This document shows, one piece after another, positions 31,289 through 39,448 of a DNA stretch of 49,081 nucleotides. The stretch covers positions 1-49,081 of the forward strand of contig NZ_JACHLI010000043.1 in assembly GCF_014204515.1 (NCBI RefSeq). The letters run 5' to 3'. Each line of letters begins with the position of its first letter. Within the stretch, counting starts at the first letter, position 1. Source of the DNA: Pseudomonas nitroreducens. GTDB taxonomy: Bacteria; Pseudomonadota; Gammaproteobacteria; Pseudomonadales; Pseudomonadaceae. A program made the translations under genes and the position numbers. The notes under the pieces were generated by a model. The model had not been told where the DNA came from, made no database searches, and saw nothing but the letters and a program-made list of their open reading frames with translations.

Positions 31289-31774
31289 ATGCTGTTCCTG
31301 ACCGTCAAGTACCTCCACATCATCTCCACCGTCTTCCTTTTCGGGTTCGGCTTCGGCTCGTACTTGTACTTCGTCTCGGCGCACAGGACACGCAATCCTG
31401 TTGTAATCGAGGCAGTAGGGCGGATGGTGGTCTGGTTCGATGCCAGGATTACCACTGCAGCAGGAGTACTGCAGGTAGTCACCGGGGCCGTCCTGGCTAA
31501 GATGGCCGGCTACTCGTTCGTCTCAGGGTGGCTGCCCTATGCGCTTGGCGTGTTCGCAGTGGTGGGAACTCTATGGCTGCCGGTGCTTTGGTTGCAAAAA
31601 CAGCTTGTTTTGTCGGCTGTTGTGGCCGGCGCCGGTCAACTTTCCAAGCGCCACTGGAGGCTATATGCCTGGTGGTTCTGGATGGGGGTGGCAGGGTTCA
31701 CAGGAATGTTTCTGATTGCCCTGGCCATGGTGACGAAGCTGACTCTGTTACAGCTCTTGTCCTCGGTTCTCTGA
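31289..31774 (+). CDS. DUF2269 family integral membrane protein
   Basis: This is a 161-residue protein with four hydrophobic segments (about 5-26, 46-66, 75-95 and 128-150). The LHIISTVFLFGFGFGSYLYF start and the Trp-rich later helix (WRLYAWWFWMGVAGFTGMF) are typical of DUF2269. It starts immediately after the stop of the saccharopine-dehydrogenase-like gene, so the pair is an operon. It may serve as an accessory membrane subunit; its function is not established. Confidence 0.75.
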   Translation: MLFLTVKYLHIISTVFLFGFGFGSYLYFVSAHRTRNPVVIEAVGRMVVWFDARITTAAGVLQVVTGAVLAKMAGYSFVSGWLPYALGVFAVVGTLWLPVLWLQKQLVLSAVVAGAGQLSKRHWRLYAWWFWMGVAGFTGMFLIALAMVTKLTLLQLLSSVL

Positions 31775-32014
31775 CCTGGATATGCCGGTGGGGAGACGCG
31801 GGTGTCTCCGTCTTACGGGACACTGCAGTGCGAGGTATGATGTTCCTGTACCGTGCGCTTCACCGGCCGGTACACACCTCGCGCGACAGCAGAAAATTCG
31901 TCGGTGGTGCTGCGAGCCGCAGGGCATATGAAGGGAAAGCTGGTGCGATGGGCCGTTCTGCTTGAGTGCTGGAGGCCGGCGCCAGCAGCCGTCCTTCCGC
32001 GCGAGACCCCATTC

Positions 32015-32875
32015 TCAGAAGACGGTCGTTTTGACGAACGTAGCCTTGGTCGCGTCGTAGCCGCCAACGCCATCAACACGTATTGGCCCAGCCGAGTAAA
32101 TACAGCCGGAGGCTACGTCCTTGTGGCGGACGTAGTAGACGCCGGCATCCAGGCCGCTGACCCCATACAGGCGCCCGCCCGGCACAAAGACCTCGCGCCT
32201 GGCGTATGAGTTTGGGCTCTTTCCGCCCTCCAGCTTCACATAGATTCCGTGCGACGAGCTGGTGTTGTCGATGGTGAAGGTCGATCCGCCTTTGCTCCGG
32301 GAAGGTGTCTTGCCCAGATAGCCAGCGACGCTGGGCCAGGCACGTCCGCTGGGTGACTTTGCCTGCGGGAGGCAGAACTCCTTGAGCTCCAACTGGGCGA
32401 TCATTGACCGTGTTGGTGCCGGCGCCAGCCTTGTTTGTGGCGATGGTGCGGCAGCTACTGCTTTAGGTGCAGATGAGTATTGCGGTTCACCGACCCTGAA
32501 ATACGACATCACCATGATCGTGAAGATGATGAGAGTCGGTACAACCTTCATGAATGGGCGCCAGCGTTCCCCCCTTGCGCGCTTGCGCAACTCCTTCTCC
32601 CAGATTGGCTCTGGTGCAGGAGTTGGCTGTACGGGTTCTTGAGGGGTAGCCTTGGGAGTTGCCGCATCCAGCTGCGCGTCATAGAGCGCGCGCTTTGCCA
32701 CATCGCTGAGCCACTCATAGGCCTCATTGATATCCAGCATGTGCGCCGCAGCATAAGCGTTGCCGGGGTTCTTGTCGGGGTGGTGCCTGCTCGCCAGCCT
32801 GCGGTAGCATGCATTGATCTCGGCTGCTGTAGCGTCCCGGTCAACCTCGAGGATCTCGTAGTAGCTGCGGAACAT
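32015..32875 (-). CDS. J-domain membrane protein
   Basis: This is a 286-residue protein. Residues 1-70 form a J domain (YYEILEVDRDATAAEINACYRRLASRHHPDKNPGN, HPD at 32-34) that would stimulate DnaK ATPase. A Pro-rich linker and a membrane segment (about 109-126, VVPTLIIFTIMVMSYF) follow. A C-terminal beta-rich region (about 165-285; KEFCLP...SGRAWPSVAGYLG..., SGLDAGVYYVRHKD) lies on the other side of the membrane. This is a type II-like co-chaperone of unknown client. It heads a run of small membrane and zinc-ribbon proteins on the same strand. Confidence 0.85.
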   Translation of the reverse strand: MFRSYYEILEVDRDATAAEINACYRRLASRHHPDKNPGNAYAAAHMLDINEAYEWLSDVAKRALYDAQLDAATPKATPQEPVQPTPAPEPIWEKELRKRARGERWRPFMKVVPTLIIFTIMVMSYFRVGEPQYSSAPKAVAAAPSPQTRLAPAPTRSMIAQLELKEFCLPQAKSPSGRAWPSVAGYLGKTPSRSKGGSTFTIDNTSSSHGIYVKLEGGKSPNSYARREVFVPGGRLYGVSGLDAGVYYVRHKDVASGCIYSAGPIRVDGVGGYDATKATFVKTTVF

Positions 32876-32902
32876 TCGTTTCGTCCTTGCTTGGAATGTC
32901 GT

Positions 32903-33301
32903 TTACAGCACGGGCCAGGCGGACTTGCACCCTGGTTTCTTGCAGCGTAGCTCTTCACAGACCTGGCTGGGGTCGATTCCGGCCTCGGAGCAGAGCACCA
33001 TCTTCGAACCACAGAGTGGTCGCTTGTCCTCGCCGAAGAGGTGATAGCGCTTGATCGAGCTGGTGTTCGGGTTCGCGAAGTAGGAGGCATCCCGCAAAGC
33101 GGCCAGGAGATTCTCTTTCGGCTTGCTGCGAAGTGCCGGGTCGGAGGGGGCTACCTGGTAGGTCTTGGAGCAGCTGGGACACCGCGCATTCAAGGCTCCA
33201 TCCTGAACCACAAGAATGCCCGCGTGGTTGAGAAAGTGCAGGTCAGCACTGCAACTTGGGCAGCGCTTGGTTCCTTGCTTAAGCATCGCACTTGTTGGCA
33301 T
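32903..33301 (-). CDS. Zinc-ribbon-like protein
   Basis: This is a 132-residue protein with several Cys pairs: RCPSCSADL, ARCPSCSKTYQ, and later LCGSK...LRCKKPGCKSAW. It probably binds two zinc ions. The ATG at 33301 has GGAG about 10 nt upstream; a second ATG at 33286 is also possible. It lies between a J-domain protein and small membrane proteins on one strand and may be part of their operon. Confidence 0.7.
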   Translation of the reverse strand: MPTSAMLKQGTKRCPSCSADLHFLNHAGILVVQDGALNARCPSCSKTYQVAPSDPALRSKPKENLLAALRDASYFANPNTSSIKRYHLFGEDKRPLCGSKMVLCSEAGIDPSQVCEELRCKKPGCKSAWPVL

Positions 33302-33340
33302 TGGTGGGTTGCTCCATTCCTTCGCCTGGTACTCGGCCTT

Positions 33341-33796
33341 TCATCCGGCCATGTGTTCCAGCAGATCGCCACTGTGCAGCGACCGCGCCTCTTCGAGGAT
33401 TCTCCTGAAGGAGCGACAGATGAGATAGCCAAAGCCAGTCGCGTAGATGACGCCCAAATTCCAGGGCAAGTGGTACAGGTAACCGACCAAGGCTGTGTAC
33501 GAGAAGATGAATACGATGAGGGTTTTGTGTGCCCCTCTGTAAATCGAATCCCATTTGTTGCTGAAGGGGTGAATGCCCAGGAATCCTTTGGCTTCCGCCC
33601 CGGCCATGACGGGAAGCGCCATCGTCGCTCCAACAGAGAGCAGGAAGAAGGTGAGGGATGCAGGAAGCGTGTTTCCTGACCTCACCGTCCACCACAGCAA
33701 CACAGGATTCACAGCCAGAATCAGGGCGAGTCCGGCCAGCAGCCTAAAGCTCGAGTGGCGCTGGCGGTATGCTTTCATGTCTTTCTGATAACTCAT
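33341..33796 (-). CDS. Membrane protein
   Basis: This is a 151-residue protein with about four hydrophobic segments (20-37, 48-68, 91-110 and 114-130) and a basic N-terminus. Its ATG overlaps the stop of the upstream gene (33793-34356) by 4 bp, so they are translationally coupled. The family is not recognised. Confidence 0.72.
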   Translation of the reverse strand: MSYQKDMKAYRQRHSSFRLLAGLALILAVNPVLLWWTVRSGNTLPASLTFFLLSVGATMALPVMAGAEAKGFLGIHPFSNKWDSIYRGAHKTLIVFIFSYTALVGYLYHLPWNLGVIYATGFGYLICRSFRRILEEARSLHSGDLLEHMAG

Positions 33797-34356
33797 GCAC
33801 CAGCGTCCAGACGATTGGCGATCATGGCCTGAACCTTGGCTTCCAGTTCATCGTTCTGCGCCTTGAGAGCCGATCTTATCCAATCACGCCGGTACAGCGT
33901 CCGGTAGGACTGAATCATCTGGGACGAAGTGTGGGTGATAACGGCACCAAAAATCAGCCCGCCAGGGATAGTGATATACCAAGGAGCGTACTTCTCGTAG
34001 GCAACACCCATCAGCCCGAAATAGATCAGGAGAAGAACAAAAAGGGTGTAGAAGGCGTACTTGAAGAACCTTTCGTTCCTGGGATCAAACTCAGACGGAA
34101 CTGCCCCCAGAGCGAGCGGATCAGTGGGCTCCAGTCCATTGACTTCAACCTTCGCGAGGGCAGGGTAAATGCGGTTCGTACCGTAGAAGAAGGCGATAAT
34201 GCTGAACAGTGCAAAACCTGGGGTTTTGGTTGCAGCTGCGAGTATGCAAATTGCTGCCGCGAGTAGTGCACCAACTACCCCTAGAAGCAGTTCCTTCTTC
34301 GGTTCGGCCGGATTCATACGCTCTTCAAGGCTACGAGCTTTTGGCAGCAGTCTCAT
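33793..34356 (-). CDS. Membrane protein with cytoplasmic tail
   Basis: This is a 187-residue protein with hydrophobic segments near 25-45, 47-62, 105-122 and 128-150. A charged C-terminal helix (LKAQNDELEAKVQAMIANRL) may form a coiled coil. The ATG at 34356 overlaps the TGA of 34353-34643 by 4 bp. It sits in a chain of overlapping genes: mazE, mazF, 34353, 33793, 33341. Whether the membrane genes share the mazEF promoter is unknown. Confidence 0.7.
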   Translation of the reverse strand: MRLLPKARSLEERMNPAEPKKELLLGVVGALLAAAICILAAATKTPGFALFSIIAFFYGTNRIYPALAKVEVNGLEPTDPLALGAVPSEFDPRNERFFKYAFYTLFVLLLIYFGLMGVAYEKYAPWYITIPGGLIFGAVITHTSSQMIQSYRTLYRRDWIRSALKAQNDELEAKVQAMIANRLDAGA

Positions 34357-34643
34357 GCTGGCACTCCTGCGCAAATGGCTTGGCGGTCGATGAAATAGGC
34401 CTTCGCTGCTGCAACCAGGCCGCGCGCATCCCCTGCAAACTGCAGGCGCTCAATTACCCCTGGCGAGAAAATGACGTTGATCTGGCCGGTTGCCTGCTCC
34501 ATCTGGATGATCACCGGCTTGTCGGACTTGATCCCGCCCAGGCGCACCTTGATACGGCATGCGCAGAGAGCCATGAGGGTTTCGACCATCGAAATGTGGT
34601 CAGCACCACCCTCGGTTTTGATTTCAACACAATGCGGGTTCAT
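34353..34643 (-). CDS. Hypothetical protein, coupled to mazF
   Basis: This is a 96-residue soluble protein (MNPHCVEIKTEGGADHISMV). Its ATG overlaps the stop of the mazF-like gene (TGATG). It has a conserved-looking core KPVIIQMEQATGQINVIFSPG suggesting a small beta sheet. The role is unknown; it may be a third component of the module or an unrelated cotranscribed gene. Confidence 0.62.
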   Translation of the reverse strand: MNPHCVEIKTEGGADHISMVETLMALCACRIKVRLGGIKSDKPVIIQMEQATGQINVIFSPGVIERLQFAGDARGLVAAAKAYFIDRQAICAGVPA

Positions 34644-34996
34644 CAAGCGACACCAGAATCTTGATCGGCAAAAATGGCCTGGACACGGGCAACCACCATC
34701 TCGGTGGCTTCGGGGTGGCGTTCTTTCAACAGGGCGGCATTGGCGCCGGCCACATCGAGAGTGCGCAGGTTGTTGGTCAGTACAGCGCCCTTGAAGCCAT
34801 AGGGCTCCAGGTTCACGGCAAAGCCGGCGTGACGTTGCATCTGGACTTCACGGGTGACCAGGGCGACGATAACCATTCCCATGTCGTTGAACAGGATCGG
34901 GCTGATCACCATGCACTGGAAGCGGTCGCGTGCGCCAGAGGTGCCTACGAGGTCTACCTCAAGGATGTCACCCTGCTGAAAAGTCTTTTTGTCCAT
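34643..34996 (-). CDS. MazF/PemK-type toxin
   Basis: This is a 117-residue protein with FQQGDILEVDLVGTSGARDRFQCMVISP at the start and NNLRTLDV in the second half. The 'GDI..V' opening and the 'Q.RT.D' segment are typical of the MazF/PemK ribonuclease fold that cleaves mRNA at short sites. It begins 1 nt inside the stop of the MazE-like gene (TAATG), the usual antitoxin-toxin order. Identity to known MazF is moderate, so activity is inferred. Confidence 0.82.
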   Translation of the reverse strand: MDKKTFQQGDILEVDLVGTSGARDRFQCMVISPILFNDMGMVIVALVTREVQMQRHAGFAVNLEPYGFKGAVLTNNLRTLDVAGANAALLKERHPEATEMVVARVQAIFADQDSGVA

Positions 34997-35244
34997 TATT
35001 GCTCGCCCCGCCAGCTGACAATTTCGCTCGCCTCATAGGCGTTTTCGTGGCTCTGTCCTACCATCTCGGCGAGGGTGGGGTGGCCGGCCTTCTTGACCGG
35101 GCGGAGAACGATTGCGCCATCTTGCACGTCGATCTGCAGGGCGTCGCCTTGCTTGAGCTTCATGTCATTGACGACAGAGGACGGCAGGCGGACGGCCATG
35201 CTGTTGCCCCAGGGCTGGATCTTCGTTTCCATCTTCTGAGCCAT
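34996..35244 (-). CDS. MazE/PemI-type antitoxin
   Basis: This is an 82-residue protein. METKIQPWGNSMAVRLPSSVV is the swapped-hairpin AbrB/MazE DNA-binding fold, and the C-terminal acidic tail would block the toxin. It probably represses its own promoter; an imperfect palindrome directly upstream (35258-35287) is the likely operator. The pair would help plasmid maintenance. Confidence 0.85.
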   Translation of the reverse strand: MAQKMETKIQPWGNSMAVRLPSSVVNDMKLKQGDALQIDVQDGAIVLRPVKKAGHPTLAEMVGQSHENAYEASEIVSWRGEQ

Positions 35245-35257
35245 ATTGCTGAAACTG

Positions 35258-35287
35258 GTGGTGGAGTATATACAATGTATCTACCAC
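35258..35287 (-). promoter_or_regulatory. mazEF operator/promoter palindrome
   Basis: GTGG...CCAC outer arms enclose GTATATACAATGTATCTAC (35266-35284), an AT-rich imperfect palindrome 14 bp upstream of the mazE start. It is the probable MazE binding site and -10 region. A near-copy lies upstream of the CPBP gene at 43540-43558. Confidence 0.5.
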
Positions 35288-35368
35288 GGCAAGAGGATGA
35301 TCGCGTCTTGCCAGTACTGCCACCGCTCATTCAAGCTTGGCGGCCTACAAGAGCTCAGGGGAGAGCCA

Positions 35369-36367
35369 ATGAAGCACCTTCTTTTGGGGATAAGCGTCCT
35401 GGTCGGAATCGTGAGCCAGCAGGCTTTCGCTGATCCTAGTCAGGCCGAATGCGCAGCTATTGTGTCTGGTCTGCCTAAAGGCGATCAGGCCATTTCCCGG
35501 TTCCGCGACGCTGCTCTGAAATACACCGTGATCGGTCTTTCAGCCGGCCAACAGGAACCGATCAGAAAACAGACCAATGACCCAGTAGAGAGAGCTTTCT
35601 TCGACAAGCTCAACACGCTGTTGGATGAGAAGTACCGCAACGTCGTGCTGTGGGAACAAGATGATGCGGAAACTGCCTTCAAGCACCGAATCGAGGACTT
35701 GATGGCTTCCTCAAGCTCCTACACCCCTGACCGTGTTTCCGGCATTTCAGCTTGCTACCTGAAGGGACTGAACGACTCTCAATCCGAGCAGAGCGCAAAG
35801 GCATTGGCAATCCTGGACGCTCTGATTGCGACTGCAAAAGATCGTGTGGCCAAGGGGACTCAATACGAAGCCACTGATGCCTATAAGGCCGAGGTGAAGT
35901 CGCTCGAGAAGAAACAGGCTGAACAGCAGGCCAGAGCGGCTCAGGCTGAAGCGGCTGCCAAGCGTGAGCGCGAAAACCCAACCAGCAGCAGCGCCCAGGT
36001 CGGTGATATCAAGGTCACCGCGAACTCCTGCCGGATGGTTAGCTCTCTCGGGATAGTGGCCGAGCCTCAGCACCAGGACGGCACCAAGTTCCTAGTGCTC
36101 GATGCGACATACGAGAATGTCGCAACCACCTCGCGCATGGTCTATCCCGGCTCTCTCAACGTGAAGTTGAATGGGAAGACCTACAAGTTCAGCTCCGTGG
36201 AGATGGTGATCAGCCAGGACTATGTCTTGCCACCGACAGGGCTGAATCCGTTGGTTAAGTACCGCTCCAAGTTGGCGTACAGGGTTCCCGAGAACCTCTC
36301 TGGGAAGGTGACCTGGACGCCGGGAGATAACCCTAAGGGCGTCTCTGTAGCCTGCGGCTCCATCTGA
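35369..36367 (+). CDS. Exported protein with DUF4352-like C-terminal domain
   Basis: This is a 332-residue protein with a signal peptide (MKHLLLGISVLVGIVSQQAFA-D). A helical middle part contains a Lys/Gln/Ala coiled-coil region (EVKSLEKKQAEQQARAAQAE). The C-terminal ~115 residues begin VGDIKVTANSC and resemble the DUF4352 immunoglobulin-like domain found in lipoproteins and secreted proteins. GGGGAG lies 6 nt before the ATG at 35369. It is divergent from mazEF and probably periplasmic; its partner is unknown. Confidence 0.75.
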   Translation: MKHLLLGISVLVGIVSQQAFADPSQAECAAIVSGLPKGDQAISRFRDAALKYTVIGLSAGQQEPIRKQTNDPVERAFFDKLNTLLDEKYRNVVLWEQDDAETAFKHRIEDLMASSSSYTPDRVSGISACYLKGLNDSQSEQSAKALAILDALIATAKDRVAKGTQYEATDAYKAEVKSLEKKQAEQQARAAQAEAAAKRERENPTSSSAQVGDIKVTANSCRMVSSLGIVAEPQHQDGTKFLVLDATYENVATTSRMVYPGSLNVKLNGKTYKFSSVEMVISQDYVLPPTGLNPLVKYRSKLAYRVPENLSGKVTWTPGDNPKGVSVACGSI

Positions 36368-36371
36368 TTGA

Positions 36372-36554
36372 TCAAAGCCCTCTCAGCCAGGCCGTAATGC
36401 TGGATATGAGGGGGTTGATTCTCCACTCCCTGTGGCCGATGGATCCAACGTTTACGGGGAAGAGGAGCTCCTCCGGTGACGGCCACTCCGGTCTCGCCGG
36501 CATCGTGGCCAGCCTGATGTTCTCGCGCACCCACACTGCATCGATAGTCGCCAT
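36372..36554 (-). CDS. Possible small protein
   Basis: This is a 60-residue frame starting MATIDAVWVRENIRLATMPARPE and ending AWLRGL. AGAGGGGTAGG lies about 9 nt upstream. The amino-acid composition looks protein-like and no larger gene occupies the other strand. The neighbours are on the opposite strand. The family is not recognised. Confidence 0.42.
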   Translation of the reverse strand: MATIDAVWVRENIRLATMPARPEWPSPEELLFPVNVGSIGHREWRINPLISSITAWLRGL

Positions 36555-36659
36555 TCCAACCTACCCCTCTAGCTGATCGCACCAGCTCGCCCATTGCCCG
36601 AAGGGCCCTAATTGCTGCACATTGACCAAGTTCCCGACACCCATGGATTGGATTCTGGT

Positions 36660-37847
36660 ATGGACAGCGCACAACAGGCGCAGGCTGAAGTACCTCACTA
36701 CAACGGAATGATCTTCTTCATCCCGGTGAGTAACCTGGCAGAGATGTTCGCAGGACAGACAGGCCTGGAAAAGGCCTTCAATGAAATGCGCGACAAGTAT
36801 CCGCGCATGCCGACCTGGAAAAGCATCAAGACCTGGATATTCGGAAGTAAGGTCACTTACCCAACGCGCCCGACAAGTCTTGCTTCGCTCCATGTGTTCA
36901 ACACCGCTCTGGTCGACCTCCCTCAAGATACTGCTGAACGGCCAATCCTATGGCGGCCGCATTCAGAGTGGAGGGGCTTTCTTCTAGGCCTTCCCTTCAG
37001 GCACGAAGCGACCCGCAAGTTCTGGCTTGACCGTCTCGAGCGGGAATATGAGCTTGCTGTCCGGGTATTTGGTGACAAAAAAGATCAACTCAGCCGGCTT
37101 AAGCTCGTAGCCCAAGACCCTCTGGTGGAGGAGCTAGGGGCCTGCGGCGCGAGAAGGCGAATGGATGCCTTGGTGGCTTCTGACGACCCAGCCATCTGCG
37201 ACAGCCCAGAGATCGGTTTTGCAAGGATGGCTGACGGTGTTTCGACAGCCGTTCGCTTCATTGCCTGGCTGGTGGTCGACCGTAGCCTGGCTCGGTGGGA
37301 AGAGATGGTTGCCGCCGGGAAAGAGGAGGATGTGCTGTTCCTGGAGCTGCTCCCCGAGCTCGATGCCGAGAGTGGCGCCTGGAGCCGACCGCTACAGCGC
37401 CAGCTGCAGGTGCTAAGCCGAGATGCTGGCTGTCCACCGTATCGCTCAGCAACCTCTTTTCTGGGCTCTGTGTGGGGGAGCTCCCTCAATGCGTGCATCA
37501 AGGGGCGCCAGAAGCTCCTGCGCAACTGGGAGGAGGAGAGGCCAGTCCGACCATCGAAATCTTCTGTGAATGGCCTCCTGGCGTCATTGGGAGTCTATTT
37601 TGGTGCGGGGGTAATCAGGGCGGATTATCACTCGGAGCGCTTTCGCTTCGCCTGGGCTGCTGGGCACTTGCGTCAGCTGTTGAGTGACAACGGGATGCCT
37701 GATGCCATGATCGCCGACGTGGTGGCTGTCTACGAGCAGGAGTACCGGTTGGCGCGGCGCATTCTCGGCCGGTCGCTGTCCTCAGGCGGCACAGAGCAGG
37801 ATAGCGCCGGCCAGATGACCTGGCCGGCTTCTGAGTCGAGCTGCTAG
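36660..37847 (+). CDS. Hypothetical protein
   Basis: This is a 395-residue soluble protein that I do not recognise. The start is set at the ATG at 36660 (MDSAQQAQAEV); the open frame begins 16 codons earlier, and neither start has a strong site. It is mixed alpha/beta with many Arg/Glu. It is convergent with a small acidic protein gene, whose stop codon overlaps its own. Confidence 0.68.
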   Translation: MDSAQQAQAEVPHYNGMIFFIPVSNLAEMFAGQTGLEKAFNEMRDKYPRMPTWKSIKTWIFGSKVTYPTRPTSLASLHVFNTALVDLPQDTAERPILWRPHSEWRGFLLGLPFRHEATRKFWLDRLEREYELAVRVFGDKKDQLSRLKLVAQDPLVEELGACGARRRMDALVASDDPAICDSPEIGFARMADGVSTAVRFIAWLVVDRSLARWEEMVAAGKEEDVLFLELLPELDAESGAWSRPLQRQLQVLSRDAGCPPYRSATSFLGSVWGSSLNACIKGRQKLLRNWEEERPVRPSKSSVNGLLASLGVYFGAGVIRADYHSERFRFAWAAGHLRQLLSDNGMPDAMIADVVAVYEQEYRLARRILGRSLSSGGTEQDSAGQMTWPASESSC

Positions 37848-37960
37848 ATCAGATAATCCAGGTAGTCGTCTGGGCGTTCGTCATAGCCGCGCGACTGCCA
37901 GTAGGCGTCGTGTTCAGGATCGAGTTGGCGGGAACGGTTGTCGTTGTCGTGCTTGCTCAT
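37844..37960 (-). CDS. Small acidic hypothetical protein
   Basis: This is a 38-residue protein starting MSKHDNDNRSRQLDPEHD, followed by AYWQSRGYDERPDDYLDYLI. AAGGATG lies 8 nt upstream of the ATG. The composition (Asp, Arg, Tyr) and good translation signals support a real gene, although short. No family is recognised. Confidence 0.58.
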   Translation of the reverse strand: MSKHDNDNRSRQLDPEHDAYWQSRGYDERPDDYLDYLI

Positions 37961-38047
37961 GGCTTTCATCCTTGTTTGGTGGGCATCACCGGTTGGTGAT
38001 GGGCCTAGGATGTCTGTCGCCGAGATGGTCGTGGGGGAAATGATTCG

Positions 38048-38076
38048 GAAAAAACTCGGCGCCCCTGTGGGCGCCG
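38048..38076 (-). terminator. Intrinsic terminator of the CPBP gene
   Basis: On the minus strand GGCGCCCACAGGGGCGCCGAG is followed by TTTTTT. It ends the 38084-38788 transcript. Confidence 0.85.
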
Positions 38077-38083
38077 GTACCCA

Positions 38084-38788
38084 TCAGTTGGCCAGCGACC
38101 GCACGTAGATTGAGATGCTCGGTATGGCGTTCACGGTCAGATGGATAAGGATTGGCAGGGCGATCCCCCCGGAGAGGAACCTTCCTGCGTAGCAGAGCCA
38201 GCCGACACAGAAGAGCCAGGCGTAGGAACTCAAATTCACGTATTGGCAATGGGCAACGGAGAAGGCAAGGCTGGTCAGTGTGCCGACCAGGATAAACATG
38301 CGTCGCCCAGTTTCTGGCTGAAAGGCATCGACCATGAGCAGTCTGAACACCAGCTCTTCAACGATTGGAGTGACAAGGCAGGTCATCACTACCGCAATGG
38401 CCAATGCCGCTCCGCCTGCTGCAACGGACTTCTTGTAGTCCTGCATAGCGGGCTCTGGAGGTACTTTTAGAGTTGTCTCCAGCACCAGGAAGAACAGCCA
38501 CAGCAGGAAAGCGAACACCAGCGCGCCGATCCATACCCAGGAAGCTCCAGGAGCTCGCTCGTAGAGGGTAAAACGAATCAGTTTTCCCTTATGAGCAGCC
38601 AATACCAATGTCATGGCCAAGGCCAGAAAAAGGAGCCTGAGCTGCTCTTCGTCAAGCGAAATACCGCGATCCCTCAGCGCCGCCGGCCCAAAGAAAAAAG
38701 CCACGGCCCAAAGCCCGACCATGGCGATCAGCATGATGAAGGTGTCGAACGTCCAGTTAGGGCGCACGGCTGCGGTAGTTGAGGTCAC
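38084..38788 (-). CDS. CPBP-family intramembrane protease (copy 1)
   Basis: This is a 234-residue membrane protein with about six hydrophobic segments. It carries the CPBP (Abi, Rce1-like) catalytic motifs EELVFR (E144, E145, R149), FSVAHCQ (F176, H180) and HLTVN (H216, N220). These form the glutamate/His active site of an intramembrane endopeptidase. The likely start is the GTG at 38788, with AAGGAG 6 nt upstream; the frame extends further upstream without a better site. Relatives cleave prenylated or secreted peptides or confer bacteriocin immunity. A paralogue lies at 42794-43507. Confidence 0.87.
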   Translation of the reverse strand: MTSTTAAVRPNWTFDTFIMLIAMVGLWAVAFFFGPAALRDRGISLDEEQLRLLFLALAMTLVLAAHKGKLIRFTLYERAPGASWVWIGALVFAFLLWLFFLVLETTLKVPPEPAMQDYKKSVAAGGAALAIAVVMTCLVTPIVEELVFRLLMVDAFQPETGRRMFILVGTLTSLAFSVAHCQYVNLSSYAWLFCVGWLCYAGRFLSGGIALPILIHLTVNAIPSISIYVRSLAN

Positions 38789-38826
38789 GAAAGCTCCTTG
38801 CTGGTCGTGGTGGTGTTCTGTGGCGA

Positions 38827-39372
38827 TTACGCGAAGCGGGCGGTTTTCCTGGCCATGCGTTCGAGGGATTGGTCGCCGCACGTGAGCAGGCTGGCAACCT
38901 TCATCCATTTCGAGGACAGGCATTCCTCCAGGTTGAGGTCGACCTGTTCACTCCACGGAGCAATCGCCGCAATGCGAACGTCACAATGAAAGTGCTCGGG
39001 CTCGCGTTTTTTCTCGCTTGCCGGAATGCGGTGGATGTCGATGTCGAAGATTTCTTGCGACAGCACCATCAGGTTGCGCAGACCAGTTTCTTCGGCGACT
39101 TCGCGCAGGCAAGCCTCCAGCGCGGTCTCGCCAGGATCTACGTGGCCGCCGGCCGGGGTGAAAACCTTGTACTTGGCATGCTCGATCAGCAGGGTTTCGC
39201 TGAGGTCGGGGCGCAAGATCCAGCCGGAGGCTGTCACGTGGCATTTGGAGTCGCCACGGGCGTAGAGGTCGCCGCCGTCCTCGATCAGCTCGACCAGGAC
39301 ATGGGCATTCGCGGTGTCCGGGTTGGCCGCCAGGTAGGCGCGTAGCTGCTCACGCATCAGGTCTTGGCTCAT
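38827..39372 (-). CDS. NUDIX hydrolase
   Basis: This is a 181-residue protein with a complete NUDIX box at 76-98 (GHVDPGETALEACLREVAEETGL, shown here by its key residues G76, E82, R90-E91 and E94-E95). Such enzymes hydrolyse nucleoside diphosphates linked to another group. The substrate is not evident; RNA 5' ends, NADH, oxidised nucleotides and sugar nucleotides are all possible. The CPBP gene follows 38 bp downstream on the same strand and may be cotranscribed. Confidence 0.9.
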   Translation of the reverse strand: MSQDLMREQLRAYLAANPDTANAHVLVELIEDGGDLYARGDSKCHVTASGWILRPDLSETLLIEHAKYKVFTPAGGHVDPGETALEACLREVAEETGLRNLMVLSQEIFDIDIHRIPASEKKREPEHFHCDVRIAAIAPWSEQVDLNLEECLSSKWMKVASLLTCGDQSLERMARKTARFA

Positions 39373-39426
39373 ACACTACTGCTCCATGTGCAATTTCGGC
39401 GAAAAGACGATTCTACCAGTTGGCCG

Positions 39427-39448
39427 CCTGTCGCCCTAGGGCGACAGG
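39427..39448 (-). terminator. Perfect palindrome at the end of the GNAT gene
   Basis: CCTGTCGCCCT and AGGGCGACAGG form a perfect 11-bp inverted repeat with no loop bases, overlapping the last codons and stop of 39436-40590. It may be a terminator hairpin or a protein-binding site. Confidence 0.5.

Noticed and set aside
31853..32209. 118-codon plus-strand ORF after the DUF2269 gene
   Set aside because: The second half is antisense to the J-domain gene, the first half has no ribosome binding site, and the composition is shadow-like.
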